Of a stretch of DNA of 64,000 nucleotides, positions 63,882 through 64,000 are shown one piece after another. Both the position numbers and the translations under genes were made by a program. The notes under the pieces were generated by a model. It saw nothing but the letters and a program-made list of their open reading frames with translations. It was not told the origin of the DNA and ran no database searches. Where the stretch lies: contig NZ_JAKSYO010000090.1 in the NCBI RefSeq assembly GCF_022829635.1, forward strand, positions 1 through 64,000, read 5' to 3'. Numbering within the stretch: the first letter of the stretch is position 1; each line of letters begins with the position of its first letter. The DNA comes from Methylobacterium sp. E-066 (GTDB lineage: Bacteria; Pseudomonadota; Alphaproteobacteria; Rhizobiales; Beijerinckiaceae).

Positions 63882-64000
63882 CGGCCCGGGCGTTCCAGTC
63901 GTCGCGCGAGAGGAAGCGCACGAACGGGTAGCGTTCGTCACCGGCCTCGATCAGGGCGTCCCGGATCCTCTGGCCGATACGGATCCGCGCCGCCGGGGTC
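63865..64000 (-). CDS. C-terminal end of an unidentified gene upstream of the HEPN-like gene
   Basis: The minus-strand frame reads about 44 residues from the window edge to a TGA at 63865: PAARIRIGQRIRDALIEAGD then ERYPFVRFLSRDDWNARAG. It ends inside the first codons of the HEPN-like gene. The residues are codon-biased like a real gene, but too few to name the family. If it is a nucleotidyltransferase or antitoxin, the pair would be a HEPN module; this is untested. Confidence 0.5.
   Translation of the reverse strand, partial: TPAARIRIGQRIRDALIEAGDERYPFVRFLSRDDWNARAGARPA

Overview
The window is a high-GC chromosomal segment of an alphaproteobacterium, most probably in the Hyphomicrobiales and close to Methylobacterium. 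This rests on base composition, on gene order (dapA-smpB ... NYN-rsh-rpoZ; fabD-fabG-acpP-fabF; hisC-tyrC divergent from metX-metW), on MucR, phasin, EipB and DUF6894-type proteins, and on the interspersed palindromic repeats. No rRNA or tRNA gene, CRISPR array, intact insertion sequence or prophage was seen, and no methanol oxidation gene lies here, so the genus is an inference.

Layout. 1-8.1 kb: EipB (cut by the edge), an ABC exporter, a membrane-anchored helix-hairpin-helix protein, trpB, periplasmic msrA and the overlapping aromatic/histidine pair hisC-tyrC. 8.3-13.6 kb: small membrane proteins, methionine genes metX-metW, and a convergent PhoPQ-like two-component operon with a PepSY protein. 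14-15 kb: a nuclease-like pseudoenzyme and an AT-rich island with a truncated XRE regulator. 15.4-24.2 kb: lytic transglycosylase, dapA-smpB, a peroxiredoxin and the stringent-response block NYN-rsh-rpoZ. 24.8-28.7 kb: fabD-fabG-acpP-fabF. 29-36 kb: a DUF4926/DUF6883 pair, YidB-like protein, a BON/OmpA-like membrane protein and a divergent molybdopterin oxidoreductase.

36-47 kb is accessory-looking: about 20 very short genes, mostly secreted, two-helix or low-complexity proteins of unknown function, with a phasin, a PilZ protein, a MucR homologue lacking its zinc ligands and a PAS-GGDEF diguanylate cyclase. 48-64 kb returns to housekeeping and stress genes: thrS, a degenerate CYTH protein, msrB, YihY, a UV-damage endonuclease, an RBBP9-type hydrolase, a ParDE-type toxin-antitoxin pair, the YcjX/YcjF pair, a muramidase-like protein, hisN, an AI-2E family permease with an extra C-terminal domain, and a HEPN-like protein following a gene cut by the window edge.

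At least five families of palindromic repeats are scattered through the intergenic spaces, preferentially between convergent genes or at 3' ends, where they could act as terminators or mRNA-stabilising hairpins. The most unusual proteins are four apparently inactivated or remodelled domains (SNase-like, CYTH-like, MucR-like, OmpA-like) and two small gene pairs (DUF4926/DUF6883 and the HEPN pair) that look like toxin-antitoxin or defence modules.
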